A DNA stretch of 64,000 nt from Pteria penguin (GCA_035048485.1 CM068584.1:59521739-59585738); one strand, 5' to 3'. Numbered from the stretch's first letter, positions 10,091 to 20,508 are shown. Translations and numbers: made by a program. Notes: generated by a model from the sequence alone, not told the origin.

Positions 10091-11068
10091 TTACCATACG
10101 GGACGTTTCCTAAATTTTAGTTTCGTGGCCTGGATTATACCCTGGTCCATAGGCTGAGTGTAGGCTGTGGTATTGGGTGGCAAGAATTTAACAGTCACAT
10201 TGCTAAGTTGTGTAGCAGGATGGGCCGGGGCATTGTCAACAAACAACAAAATTTTCCTTTTTTGATGTTTCATTTCACGGTTAAGTTTTTTTAGGTAATC
10301 CTCATAAATAGAACTGTTCATCCATGATGTTTTGTTGAAGTAATAGTGCACCGGGAGGGATTCTGTTTTTATGTTCTTGAAGCACCTTGGTGCTCTGGAC
10401 TTCCCGATTATAAGTGGCTTTAACTTTTCACCCGTAAAGCTGGCACAAAGTGCAACGGTTATTCTCTCTTTAGACATTTTCCCTCCAGCACAGTCATCAC
10501 CTTTAAAATGAAAAGTTTTACGAGTTGTATCTCTAGAAAACAATCCTGTCTCGTCCATATTAAAAATGTCCTTTTCCTCGAATCCTTCACAGAGTTTCGG
10601 TAATTTTTTCTTCCACTCCTCGACACTTTCTTGATTAACATCTCCCCGTTCCCCACTCATTGTCCCGAATGTAACATTGTTTCTTTGTTTAAAACTTCCC
10701 AACCATCCCTTCGACGCCTTGAACTCTGTGATCCCCAGATCTGCCGCAAAACCGAGTGCCTTTGTTTGTAACAATGGACCTGTAACATTGATCCGTCTCG
10801 ACACTGCATCTTTGAACCAGGATAATGTTAGCTCGTTTATTTCTTCATTCCCGGTTAAATGGCGTCGTCTTTTTTAGGTTCCCGGCACATTGTTCTCATA
10901 GTCCCTCAAGATGTCTGCCTTCCGTTTACGCAACGATTGTATCTGCGTCTTACCCACTCCTAACTCACTTGCTATTTTATATGCCGGTTCCCCCTTATCT
11001 AACCGATCTATGGCAGATATTTTGGCTTCCAAAGTTAACACCGTTCGCTTTTGTTTCGTCGACGCCAT
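10091..11068 (-). pseudogene. Tigger/pogo-type transposase (one in-frame stop)
   Basis: The N-terminal piece (11068-10874) is a CENP-B/psq-type helix-turn-helix, with KIASELGVGKTQIQSLRKRK. After a TAA codon near 10875-10877 the same frame continues into a CENP-B-type DNA-binding region (GWLGSFKQRNNV) and the DDE core: NMDETGLF (first Asp), LLFVDNAPAHP (second Asp) and TTAYTQPMDQGII (third acidic position). All three acidic residues are present. The frame ends at RKRPVW, short of the usual C-terminus. A 42-bp minus-strand segment at 9914-9955, bounded by CAG and GTGAGG, could be a downstream exon, but the phase does not join cleanly. Known role: cut-and-paste transposition at TA. The stop makes this copy probably inactive. 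Confidence 0.85.
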
Positions 11069-11170
11069 TGTTTACAACAACTGACTGAAATCTCGTCGGT
11101 GCGAGAACAAACAATCGTCACTATGACTACAAGGTAATATTCTCGCGGGATCTTGGGGATCGTCTCAAAA

Positions 11171-11346
11171 GTCGCTTAATACAGTACAAATTGTCCATCG
11201 GGACTGAAAAATTACGGTCGCTTGTCACGTAAGACAGGGAGTCGCTTAATACAGCCCTATTATATAGAAAATAATGTTGGGCGGGATTTTTCACAGTCGC
11301 ATAAGACAGGGAGTCGCTTTATAGAAGGGGTCGCTAAGGCAGTCTA
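11171..11346 (-). repeat. Probable Tigger terminal/subterminal repeats
   Basis: Upstream of the transposase start the 17-mer AAGACAGGGAGTCGCTT occurs at 11231-11247 and again at 11303-11319. Further GTCGCTTAATACAG copies lie near 11171 and 11241. The outer edge reads GGTCGCTAAGGCAGT before CTAGACTG. Repeated subterminal motifs of this kind are expected at the end of a pogo/Tigger element. The partner end on the low-coordinate side was not found. Confidence 0.55.
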
Positions 11347-11350
11347 GACT

Positions 11351-13032
11351 GTAATTGAAAGTCTAGGTTTTGTATATCACAATTGAAATTTATAGATACT
11401 GGTTTCAATTTTATTATTTAATATCTAGATATTCCTACCAGAGCTCCATTTTCATTCTCAGCAAAGGGAACCAATCTCTTAAAATACATCCTGAGATCCT
11501 GATTCACTAAAGGTATTAAAGCCTTTATGTGTCTGATAACTGTTGAATTGGGTTCTGAAAAATAGATCGGATACATTAATGAACTGAGAAGCACTGATAA
11601 AGCACTGGTGACATTTACATGTTTAATTTTAAAGCCACTCCTTCCAACGAATTTCAGTCTTAAAATTACTATTTCTTCGATCTCGATTCCATTAATTACA
11701 AATGGGGAAAATGTTTTAATAATATGTATATCCGGCTACATGTGTATTTACCAGAAGTTTCCATAATTCTAGATAACGCAGTAACGTTAAGGTACCCCAC
11801 GACGTCATTGACATTATATAGTCTGTATTGAAAACTGCATAAGAAATAGAATAAATTATTTCTGCAAAATATGCAAATTGTTTAAAAGTTTACCTTTTCA
11901 CACATTTAAATTTCATCCCTAGTTGTTTGCAATCACGTGACTGCTATATATAGCACATGTAGTATTAACAACAAACATTTAACAAGTGCAAGGGTATATT
12001 GCCCTATTTGGCAATAAAACATTGTTGTAAATAATAAATGGAAATCTATCAATAATATTTATAGCTGTGCCCAACTTAATTACAGGCGTAATTGTGAATA
12101 AATACTGTGATGGAATTGTGTAGTCTTATAAGACATTGTCTAATTAAATTGAAATTCTGATAATATTTTATAATCTAAAACCTAGGCCCAGCAAGACGCA
12201 TTTCAAGCAGATGTAGAACAGTCTTTATGTGAAATTACACAACAGAGTTGAGGAAAAAGGTTGCACTACAGCGTTTGTCTTCGCATTTTGATTTCTGCGG
12301 TGTCTACCGTTTCATATAATGCACTGATCCATAGTGACGTCACAATGACGTCATGTTATGTTCTGGCGGGTTTTCTGCAACATCATATAATTGTGTATTG
12401 CCTTAACACAAGTGCGTATTGATTGCAAAAAGCCCTGGATTATGGACTAAGTAGGCATGCCAGTCTGGCATAAAGCGATATTCTTTCAAAGAATCACTTC
12501 AGTATCATACTTTTAAAATTGAGAATAAACGTTTCAATACTTGCTTTCATTCCTTGCGAAACGTTTTGATTGCATTGACGTGTGGAAAGTTGAATACAGG
12601 GGAATAAAATACTGAAATGAAGTATAATAAGTGTTCCAATATCGGTATCAAGTAAAAACTAGTAAAATAAATAAATTAGATTTTTGAAAACCCCACCTTT
12701 GTTTAACAAAGAAACGTATGAAACAACGATTTTTGGTACATCATGCATGTTGCATATATATTATTGTAGATTTTGTTGCCTTCCGTTATACGTTACGCCA
12801 TTGTATGTGTTTATTTTCTTTTCAGTATGTATGTACACGATTCAACTATAATGTACTTGGTTGATTTCGAAATTCCTATTTGGCATGTAGGCCTAAGGAC
12901 CTCGATTTGATTCAGCATTTCATTACATATCTTGAACGATAATAAATACTAGTATGTTATACTCAAAAAGGTTCATGTCTTCAGTAAATATATGAAATAA
13001 TTGATTATATACAAGGCAAACATCAAAAATAC
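11351..13032. other. Non-coding region with two CRE-like palindromes
   Basis: No supportable gene. TGACGTCA occurs twice, at 12335-12342 and 12346-12353, separated by 3 bases. This is the CREB/ATF palindrome and may be a regulatory site or chance. Otherwise AT-rich sequence up to the GAAA target duplication of the compound LTR element. Confidence 0.4.
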
Positions 13033-13192
13033 GAAATGTAACAAGTTTTATCATATGCATTTTTAAAATTGTTTTATTGTTCATCTTTAGCATTATTTTC
13101 TAATTTTTATCCGTAGTTTCTATTTATAGATTTGTTTTGCTTGTTTTATAACTAACTTTTCACTCCTCTTTATTTATTTAGATTCATAGCGT

Positions 13193-13257
13193 GTTGCTAG
13201 GTAACGGGAGGAGGAGATTTCATTTTATCGTAAATATTTGTATTGTTGCTAGGTAAC
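13193..13257 (+). promoter_or_regulatory. Duplicated RFX X-box-like sites in the LTR
   Basis: GTTGCTAGGTAAC occurs at 13193-13205 and 13245-13257, each followed by GGGAGGAGGAGATTT. This is close to the RFX-family X-box (GTNRCC, 0-3 bases, RGYAAC), with one mismatch in the left half. LTR 2 keeps the first copy intact at 24802-24814 and has one change (GGTATC) in the second. Binding is inferred from the motif only. Confidence 0.55.
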
Positions 13258-13280
13258 GGGAGGAGGAGATTTTTTTAGCA

Positions 13281-13288
13281 TATAAATA
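13281..13288 (+). promoter_or_regulatory. TATA box of LTR 1
   Basis: TATAAATA lies 24 bases after the second X-box-like site, preceded by a T run. Transcription would start about 30 bases downstream, near 13310. The same box is at 24889-24896 in LTR 2. Confidence 0.6.
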
Positions 13289-13553
13289 CCGTGATCTTGT
13301 TTTCACGACGCACTTTTAATTTTCTATAGCACTTTTGAATTTCTATAGACACTCTTGATTTTCTATACGCACTCTTGATTTTCTATAGACACTCTTGACT
13401 TTCTCCGTTATGGAAATGCGTAATTATTATATCTTGAAATTGGAACTTGTATTTTTGTTGGATTAACATCGTTTCATCATCGTGTATATACTCGTCATGT
13501 TTATCACCGTAGTGTTAATAAATAGTTAGATTTACTTGTGTTTTTATTCAACA

Positions 13554-13622
13554 ATGGATGTAGTTCCTGTGGATTTATCTAAGGAATCAGTGATGGATAT
13601 ATTAAAGAAAAACATGACATAA
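13554..13622 (+). CDS. 22-codon ORF inside the LTR
   Basis: ATG at 13554 to TAA at 13622 encodes a short peptide beginning MDVVPVDLSKES and ending KKNMT. It is unchanged in length in LTR 2 (25143-25211). In LTR 3 a deletion fuses the same start to downstream sequence. It lies in the transcribed part of the LTR, after AATAAA, so it could be an upstream ORF on element RNA or non-coding sequence that is open by chance. Confidence 0.3.
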   Translation: MDVVPVDLSKESVMDILKKNMT

Positions 13623-14145
13623 TCCCGATTCAAATTAAGTGACGAACGGCCATGGGCCTGTCGGTTCGTCCACGTTACAATGGTGGCAGCGGTGGGATTG
13701 GATTAATTCATTGTGAAGTAACAATTTATTTCTGTGGGATTTAATACTTCATAGTGCCGTATACGTTATATTTTTCTATATGGATTAATTCATCATTTGA
13801 TTATGGCATCGGGATTTATGCGAACCGTAAGTACATTAACTATTCACGGCAATTTTGTGTACAAGGAAACTGTGAATATGGATTTATACAAATAGTGTCC
13901 GAACTGCTTTGCGATATTTCTATAAGGTGCGAATATTTGTGTATTGCGAAGAGACGACGGAACTGTGTTATCCGAGTGTTTACAGTGTCCCGTCTGCTTC
14001 TGTCGGATTCGTGTGATTTCTTAATGTTGTGTATTGTGATACTGGCGTTGTGATTTACCAACGATGTGTTTTAGTGATTATACGCGTTGTGTTATTTTGT
14101 GTGTGCACTGTGTGCAACAATTCTTATTCACGTGATTATTTCATC

Positions 14146-15387
14146 ATGGATACACCTAGCGGCATGGATATTCCAAGGAGGAGAGGTGCAGTGCGCAGGA
14201 ATTTGATGACTAGTTTCAGTGATGCGGGAGATCAGCGTTGTGATAATACACCAACTATGGATCTTGATATAGACTCGCTTGAAACGGATATATTGGCGAC
14301 TCTGTTAGAAGATACCGGTGTGCATTGGGGGAGCTTCATCAAATTCTGGATATGTGTTCTATTAGTGTGCGCATTCGCTATCCTGTGTGTTATTCGATTT
14401 TTCCCGGGACAATATATTCTTCCGTTAACCCGTGAATTTATCTTCATTTGTGCTATGACCGTGTTGTGTGTTATCTGCATAAGTGTTTTGTGCGTGATTA
14501 GAAACGGTAATCGTCGGAATACAGGAGTGAATAATGAAATAGGCGGACCCAGGACCCCCAGAACACCTATGAAAAGTGTGCAGACTACACCTATGCAACA
14601 TGCTGGTGTAGCGACTTTTAACATCCCGGTTAAATGAGTGTTTACAGGTGATGGTTCTACCATATGGAATGAGTTCATTAGATACTTTGAGAATGTTGCC
14701 AACCTAAATCAATGGCCTATACATCGAATGAGGGATGTCCTTATGACGACTTTACGAGGTCAAGCGGAGACATTTGCTTATGGACTTCCGGAAAATATTA
14801 TTGGAGACTATCAATCTCTAAAGAATGCATTAAATCAGAGATTTGGCCACGCATCCCTTAAAGAAAGTTACCTTGCGGAAGGGAAATTACGCCGCAAAAG
14901 AGCTAACGAGTCTTTTCGAGATTATGGTCAAGCAATCGAAGATTTGTATCGTCGAGCATATTCAGGAAATAGGGAAATCGTGGAGATTAACAGTTTAAGA
15001 ACTTTCATGGATAATTGTAGTGATATTGAAGACTTCCGGTTATCCGTGAAAAGAGCACGACCTAAGAGTATTCAAGATGCAGTAACTGCTGCGATTCAGG
15101 AAGAGTGTATCCGAATAGGAGAGTCAGAAGTAAATAAAGCGAGCAAACCACATAGACGGGAAGTATACAATGTGGAGAACAAGTCTGCAATTAATGTACA
15201 AGAAGTTGTCAACACCCCCCACCAGGATGAAGGACGTAGATGTTCCGGAGATCGAACAAAGAGAGCATGTTATGAATGCGGATCACAAAGTCACTTAAGA
15301 AATAGATGTCCGAGATTAAAGAGATCATCAGCTAGTGGCAAGAGCGATAATGGCGACACTCCGGGAAACGCCCCGCCGCCGAGGTAG
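14146..15387 (+). pseudogene. Gag of compound element A, with N-terminal membrane segments
   Basis: One frame with a single TGA at 14635-14637 (AAA TGA GTG). The N-terminal 160 codons hold two strongly hydrophobic stretches: FIKFWICVLLVCAFAILCVI, then FIFICAMTVLCVICISVLCV. Both look like transmembrane helices. After the stop comes a Gag core (STIWNEFIRYFENVANLNQW, LRGQAETFAYGL, LNQRFGHASL) and a CCHC zinc knuckle, CYECGSQSHLRNRC. Gag packages element RNA; membrane helices at its start are unusual and suggest membrane-associated assembly. The TGA could be a decay mutation or a readthrough site. The start ATG 14146 is changed to TTG in copy B. Confidence 0.72.
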
Positions 15388-15677
15388 TAGGCCATGCGTC
15401 GGGCGGCCACATGAATGGGCCTAGTACACATGTTATATTTGATTCACCGTTAACTGAAGACAAAGTAGCTACTGACAGAGATAATGTGATTCGAGTTTCA
15501 CAGCAGGAAACTTGCATTAATCTCAGCGAAAATCATCAGAAAACGGGAGTGGACAACCAAAATGATTTTTCACACATAGATACGATGGAGACGGATATCA
15601 AAATCAACGCCACATGAGGAAATCGGACTGGTTTCTTCGTTGATGGACTTATTCAGTGTACATCAGTTACGTGGAAA
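15388..15677 (+). other. Gag-protease linker
   Basis: Frames shift here between the gag zinc-knuckle region and the protease. The short ORF at 15411-15617 is hydrophilic and without a recognised motif; it probably encodes the linker between Gag and protease in the intact element. Confidence 0.4.
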
Positions 15678-16274
15678 ATGGACACAGGGGCAAAGAAGAC
15701 CTTTATTACAGAGAATCAGTTCTACAGGATACCCCCAGAAAATAGATCAGTGCTAGAGCCAGCGAGAATCAAATTTGTCAGTGCAAGTGGCCAGGAAATT
15801 AAAGTCATTGGTACAGTGTATATGACCCTCAATTTCGATAGTTTTGAGACTGATTTTAGAGTTTTTGTGGGTGGCGTGAACCAAAACTTGCTAGGAGAAG
15901 ACTTTCATAGGAAATTTAAATGCAACTGGGACTATGAAAATGGTGGATTTCAAGCGAAAATACCCAGTAATGACTTGTATTCAAGGACTACAAATTGGAT
16001 ATCAACCCGTGAAGTCATCACAATTTTGCCTGGAAATGAAGTTATTGTTAAATCAGCGTTGATGTATCCAGAGGATAGAGTGGGAATACCAATGATATCG
16101 GCGCATTTTAAGGAGACTTACAACTTGTTGCTTGCTAGGATATTGATAAATGCCCAGAATGATTATGTGTACATCAAATTATTTAATCCTGGAGACGAGG
16201 TTGTGACTGTGAAATGCAACGAAAATATAGCGATATTTTCGCCAGTCATCTCTGTGGTGGATAGCAAACGTTAA
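15678..16274 (+). pseudogene. Retroviral-type aspartic protease of element A
   Basis: Opens with MDTGAKKTFIT, the DTG active site with its hydrophobic context, and later has QNLLGEDFHRKF, matching the ILG region near the protease C-terminus. About 198 codons, longer than a bare protease, so it includes the spacer to RT. It lies in pol order directly before the RT pieces and is separated from them by a stop at 16272-16274. Confidence 0.72.
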
Positions 16275-16286
16275 GGAAAAGCGGAA

Positions 16287-16876
16287 GTGAATCTTGTGAC
16301 GGAAGTAAACTCTGAGAAGTTACCAGATCATCTAGTTAAAGTCTTTGAAGAAGGGCGAGTTCATCTTACAGAGGAAAAGACGACCGCTTTCAAAGCATTT
16401 TTGATGAGAAGAGTGAGCACCTTTGCAAGCCCTGACGGTAGGGTAGGAAGGACAACTCTTGGAGAACATTGTATTGTTCTGACGGATAATCACCCGTTTA
16501 AGGAGGCCTCAAGGAATGTTCCCCTCTTTACAATTCAGAAATTGAAGGATAAAGGGTTAATAGAGAAATCCCAGAGTCCTTAGTCATCTCAACTTGTCTT
16601 GGTACAGAAGAAGGACAAGTCGTGGCGAGTATGTGTGGATTATCGCAGACTTAATGCACGGACCATTAAGGACGCGTATCCCATACCGAGAATAGATGAC
16701 AACTTAGATGCGTTATCAGGATCTGCATGGTTTACTTCCCTTGACTTGGATATGGCATACCATCAAGTGCCATTACGTGAGTGTGACAAAGAGAAAACGG
16801 CGTTTGCGACACTTACAGGAGGGTTATATCAATACAGAGTTGTGCCATTTGCTTTATGTAATGCTCCTGCTACCTG
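16287..16876 (+). pseudogene. Reverse transcriptase N-terminal part, element A
   Basis: The piece at 16287-16583 is the pre-RT connector ending KLKDKGLIEKSQSP (usual form: ...GIIEPS.SP) with a stop at its end. The next, from 16599, has WRVCVDYRRLNARTIKDAYP, PRIDDNLDALSG, LDLDMAYHQVPL and FALCNAPATCQRI. These are RT motifs 1-4 of Ty3/Gypsy. The gene is interrupted after CQRI by a SINE (16886-17154) and continues at 17164. Confidence 0.82.
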
Positions 16877-16885
16877 TCAGAGGAT

Positions 16886-17154
16886 TTTGTTTGATTATTG
16901 TTTTACGTCACTCAACGATTATTTCACGTATATGGTGACGGCATCTGCCTGATGCATTGCATACAAATTTAGACCTTTGCAACGGACCCACCCGAAGCAG
17001 TGAGGGATCTTTTACGTGCCACGCCTACCGTGACCTCGGTTTTTACTGTCTCATCCGAAAGACAGAACACCGGTGTGCCCCGGGCGGGAGTCGAACCCGC
17101 GACCTCTCGATCACGAGCCGAGCACCTTATCCACTAGGCCACACCGGCTTCCTT
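16886..17154 (-). mobile_element. tRNA-derived SINE, copy 1 (inserted in RT)
   Basis: On the minus strand the head reads like a tRNA: box A near TGGCCTAGTGGATAAGG and box B GGTTCGACTCC. A conserved body follows (TTTCGGATGAGACAGT, CTTCGGGTGGGTCCGTT) and an AT-rich tail. It splits the RT gene and is flanked by TCAGAGGAT at 16877-16885 and 17155-17163, possibly a longer imperfect duplication. Related copies lie at 31261-31490, 36241-36495, 42211-42462 and 48841-49085. Its cloverleaf-like head is part of a SINE, not a working tRNA gene. Confidence 0.88.
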
Positions 17155-17163
17155 TCAGAGGAT

Positions 17164-17638
17164 AATTGAACAGGTATTGGCTGGTTTACAATGGAACATC
17201 GTAGTAATTTACCTTGACGATTTCATAGTCTACGGCAAAGATTTCAAAGAAGCTCTCGAAAATCTTGACATAGTATTTGATCGGCTGGATGAAGCAAACC
17301 TGAAGTTAAAAGCCAAGAAATGCTTCTTTTTCCAACCGGAAGTAGAGTTCTTAGGACATGTTGTTTCAAAAGATGGCGTCAGAACCGATCCTAAGAAGAT
17401 TGAAGCGGTGAAGAATTTATCAATTCCGAAGAATGTTACCGAATTACGACAATTTCTTGGATTGGTGTCGTACTACCGGAAATTTATCAAAGGATTTGCG
17501 AATACAGCGAAGTGTCTTCATGCGCTCACTAACAAAAATAGTGCGTGGAAATGGACATCCGAGTGTGATCATGCATTTCATGAACTTCATGAACTAGGAA
17601 AGATAATTTTCAGAGACATTACATTCAATCGCATTTAA
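17164..17638 (+). pseudogene. Reverse transcriptase C-terminal part, element A
   Basis: Carries the catalytic IYLDDFIVYGK, then KKCFFFQPEVEFLGHVVSKDG (thumb) and FLGLVSYYRKFIKGFA, all hallmark Ty3/Gypsy RT text. It ends soon after KWTSECDHAFHEL, where the RNase H domain should begin. RNase H and integrase are absent; after 17638 the sequence jumps to the 3' accessory region, so an internal deletion removed the second half of pol. Confidence 0.82.
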
Positions 17639-17639
17639 A

Positions 17640-17767
17640 GAAATATGTGGTGAAGAGCGAATTTTGTGATCTGACATTTCTAGAGGGGAAAATTTAAAAA
17701 GACACGTTAACGTCAAACATGGTGACATCATGGATAGAATGATACAAGATTTTGACTTGTTTCAATG
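17640..17767 (+). pseudogene. Zinc-finger-like end of a 3' accessory ORF
   Basis: A short frame holds FCDLTF and, after a frameshift, ENLKRHVNVKHGDIM, resembling the second half of a C2H2 finger (LKRH-X3-KH). It ends in a TGA before the next ORF at 17778. It may be the tail of a longer protein whose start was lost in the deletion that removed integrase. Confidence 0.35.
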
Positions 17768-17777
17768 ATTTTTAAAG

Positions 17778-18035
17778 ATGGAAAGACATCCAAAATACGA
17801 TACGTATATGTATCCTCTATACGAAGATATTTCGTCGAGCGAAGATGAGAAAGACTTCTGTCCTAGTGAACTACACTGTGAACCGTGCAATCTGGATGAT
17901 TCGGGCGAGACCAATAAGCCGTCGGATGCGGAACTTGATGTCAGTGACAGTGATATGGACACTGCATCGATTCAATTTAACGATGACATAGTGAGCCGGA
18001 AACTGTTGTTGTCCATACCATCGGACTTACCATGA
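17778..18035 (+). CDS. Acidic 85-residue ORF in the env position of element A
   Basis: Unrecognised protein beginning MERHPKYDTYMYPLYED. It is rich in Asp, Glu and Ser (SSSEDEKDF, DVSDSDMDT) with a pair of Cys (HCEPC). There is no signal peptide or membrane segment. It lies between pol and the 3' LTR, where env or accessory genes sit in retroelements. Its TGA overlaps the ATG of the next ORF (ATGA at 18032-18035), an arrangement that suggests coupled translation. Function unknown. Confidence 0.45.
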   Translation: MERHPKYDTYMYPLYEDISSSEDEKDFCPSELHCEPCNLDDSGETNKPSDAELDVSDSDMDTASIQFNDDIVSRKLLLSIPSDLP

Positions 18036-18181
18036 CAAAAACATTAAGAGTGAAAGCCGGTGAAATTGTAGAAGAGAAAAGAGACTTGGACGTTTATTTT
18101 TCGAGGAAACTTAACCCAGAAAGGGTAAACCTGTGCGAACTCGTGGAGGAATGCGTCCAAGAAATCCCGGTTCATTTGAAG
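18032..18181 (+). pseudogene. Second 3' accessory ORF, split by a LINE (first part)
   Basis: Begins MTKTLRVKAGEIVEEKRDLD. It is open up to the LINE insertion at 18182, and the frame resumes unchanged at 24064 on the far side of the 10-bp target duplication, ending in an acidic tail (VVVISDEETEETT) at 24156. The intact gene had about 80 codons. No family was recognised. The tail resembles a SUMO-interaction motif (VVVIS followed by acidic residues), which is an inference. Confidence 0.5.
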
Positions 18182-18197
18182 ATAGATAGATAGATAC

Positions 18198-18246
18198 ATT
18201 ATTGTTTTACGTCGCACCGGGAATATTTCACCCATATGGCGACGGT
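18198..18246 (-). repeat. LINE 3' tail segment shared with the SINEs
   Basis: On the plus strand this reads ATTGTTTTACGTCGCACC...GAATATTTCACCCATATGGCGACGG. SINE copies 1, 4 and 5 read nearly the same at their low-coordinate (3') ends, e.g. 16897-16941 and 42231-42272. Orientation agrees: in each case this is the 3' end of the element on the minus strand. Confidence 0.75.
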
Positions 18247-18390
18247 TACAAGCTAACATAAACCAAATTAAAAAGAGCAATTAAAAATATTTAGGAAAGA
18301 CCAGCTCTCATTGTATAACGTATCTACATATAAATGATGTTACTAAAATATACATATATACACAATTATAATACGTTACATTTCAATATA

Positions 18391-20508
18391 TCATATTTTA
18401 TTGAATAGGTTCACTTCTTTCAAAAAATCTAGAACTCTTGAAATACTGATACTCTCAAATAATTCATTCATACTTTGTACAGTATAATACTGATTTCGAA
18501 TGTGTGCAGTGTCTGCACATTCCAACAATATATGTTTAATACTTAATAGACATCCGCAAGGGATACACTCTGGAGGAGGCTCTTCCTTTAAAAGGTAAGA
18601 ATGCGTTATCCAAGAATGCGCAATGCGGAGTCTACAAGTAACAATTTCATCTCTACGACAAGAATGATGATAATTTATTCTATATTTAAAAATCGGCTTC
18701 AGATCATGAAGTTTATTATTATCTTCATGGTCCCAGTTTTCTTGTGACAAAGCATCAATATAATTCAATATAGATGGTTTAAAATCTGTATAAGGTATTT
18801 TACCTACGATATCTAGTCTATTTAATCCTTCTTTTGCTGCTTTGTCAGCTTTAACGTTACCTACGAATCCCGTATGTCCAGGAAGCCAACAAAATACAAT
18901 GTCAAAATTATTTGACAACAAAGAATTTACCTTTTCTAAAATCCTCAAGATGTAGGGATTACTAGTATTGAAATTTTTGATAGCTTGAAGACATGATAAA
19001 GAGTCAGAAAAAACGATACTCTTAAAGTGTTTATTTTTTTCAATATGAACAAGTGCTAAAAGTATAGCCTTAGCTTCAGCTGTAAATATAGAACAATTAT
19101 TTGGTAAACGTATGGATAAAGAAATATCGGTATCAGTTACTGCAGCAGCTGCCACTCTGCCATCATCCTTGGAACCATCAGTATAGTATGATTTATATTC
19201 CGAATACAAAGATCTTATTTCTGAAAACATTTGTTGATATTTCAAAGAATTCGTATCAATTTTCTTATGATCTGATAATTTCAGTATAACGTTCGATTTT
19301 TTCATCAACCAAGGCGGTGAAGAAGGTATTTCATAATTTGCTATATCAGATAATCTAATTCCAGCCTCTTCTATATGTGGTCGAACCCGTAATCCAATAT
19401 TTTTAATACTATTGGGTTTACTATTGTATAAAATTTCATGTTTTGGTTTAAAAACGCAGTCAAAAGCGGGATTCGAAGAATTTGAATACAGTTTCATTAC
19501 ATATTGCAAAGTAAGTTTCAGTCTTCTTTCATTTAAAGATGGCTCCCCAGCTTCAGCATATAAACTAGTTGCAGGTGAGGTTCTGAAAGCACCAAGACTC
19601 AAACGTAAGCCCTGGTGATGTATGGTGTCCAGAAGCTGTAAATAGGACTTTCTGGCTGAACCATAAACAATACAACCATAGTCCAGCTTCGATCGAACCA
19701 GCGATCTATAAAGCTGGAGCAAGGTTGTACTTTCAGCACCCCACTCCACACCAGATAAAACTTTTAATATATCTAAAGCTTTTAAACATTTTACTTTCAA
19801 AGATCTAATATGCGGCAAAAACGATAATCGTTTATCAAAAATAAGTCCAAGAAATTTAACTTCATTCACTACTTTAATCTGATTACCGTCCATAAACAGT
19901 TCTGGGTCATTATGTAAACGCCTATTCTGGCAAAAATGAACACAAGAAGTTTTATTTTTCGAAAATTTAAAACCGTTTTCAATTGACCATTGGAAGATAT
20001 GGTTCAAACAAAGCTGAAGCTTCCGCTCAATCATATTCATATTTTTCCCTCGACAGCATATTAGAAAGTCATCAACATAAAGGGAACCATCTATATCATG
20101 TTTCAAAACTTGAGCTAAACTATTAATTTTAATGCTAAACAGAGTAACGGATAATATACTTCCCTGAGGTACGCCCAACTCCTGTTCATAACAATTCGAC
20201 GTATGAGCACCTAGTCGAATATTAAACCATCTGTCTTTTAAAAAATTCGAAATAAATATTGGCAAGTTACCTCGGAGACCCATATTATATAAATCTTTTA
20301 AAATACCATATTTCCAAGTTGTATCATATGCCTTTTCTAAATCAAAAAATATCGATACAACATGTTCTTTATTTATAAAAGCATCACGAATATATGATTC
20401 TAAACGAACAAGATGATCGACAGTACTTCTGTGTTTTCTAAAACCACACTGAATATCAGTAAGTAAATTATTATGTTCCAAAAACCAGACAAGTCTATCA
20501 TTAATCAT
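18391..20508 (-). pseudogene. LINE ORF2, reverse transcriptase and RNase H part
   Basis: 705 codons continuing the endonuclease ORF after a frameshift at 20505-20515. RT motifs: FFDLEKAYDTTW, GVPQGSILSVTLF and the catalytic YVDDFLICC. RNase H: YYTDGSKDDGR (Asp), FTAEAKAILLAL (Glu), VFSDSLSCLQAI (Asp), WLPGHTGFVGNVKAD (Asp). All catalytic acidic residues of both domains are present. A C-terminal Cys/His cluster (CIPCGC...HILLEC) follows. The enzyme copies LINE RNA at a nicked target. Apart from the single shift the gene looks recent. Confidence 0.9.

Larger units (their letters stand above)
13037..13679 (+). repeat. LTR 1 of the compound element
   Basis: 643 bp, TGTAAC at the start and GTTACA at the end. 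It contains two X-box-like motifs, a TATA box, an array of about 20-bp units (CACTCTTGATTTTCTATA type, near 13310-13400), AATAAA near 13517 and a 22-codon ORF. Compared with LTR 2 it has one more of the 20-bp units. Followed at once by the primer-binding region TGGTGGCAGCGGTGGG. Confidence 0.92.

Noticed and set aside
14232..14702. 156-codon minus-strand ORF opposite gag
   Set aside because: Shadow of the gag frame; it has no motif and is mirrored in copy B only because the DNA is duplicated.
17073..17150. tRNA gene on the minus strand
   Set aside because: The tRNA-like sequence is the head of a SINE: it continues into a conserved SINE body and tail and is bounded by a target duplication.
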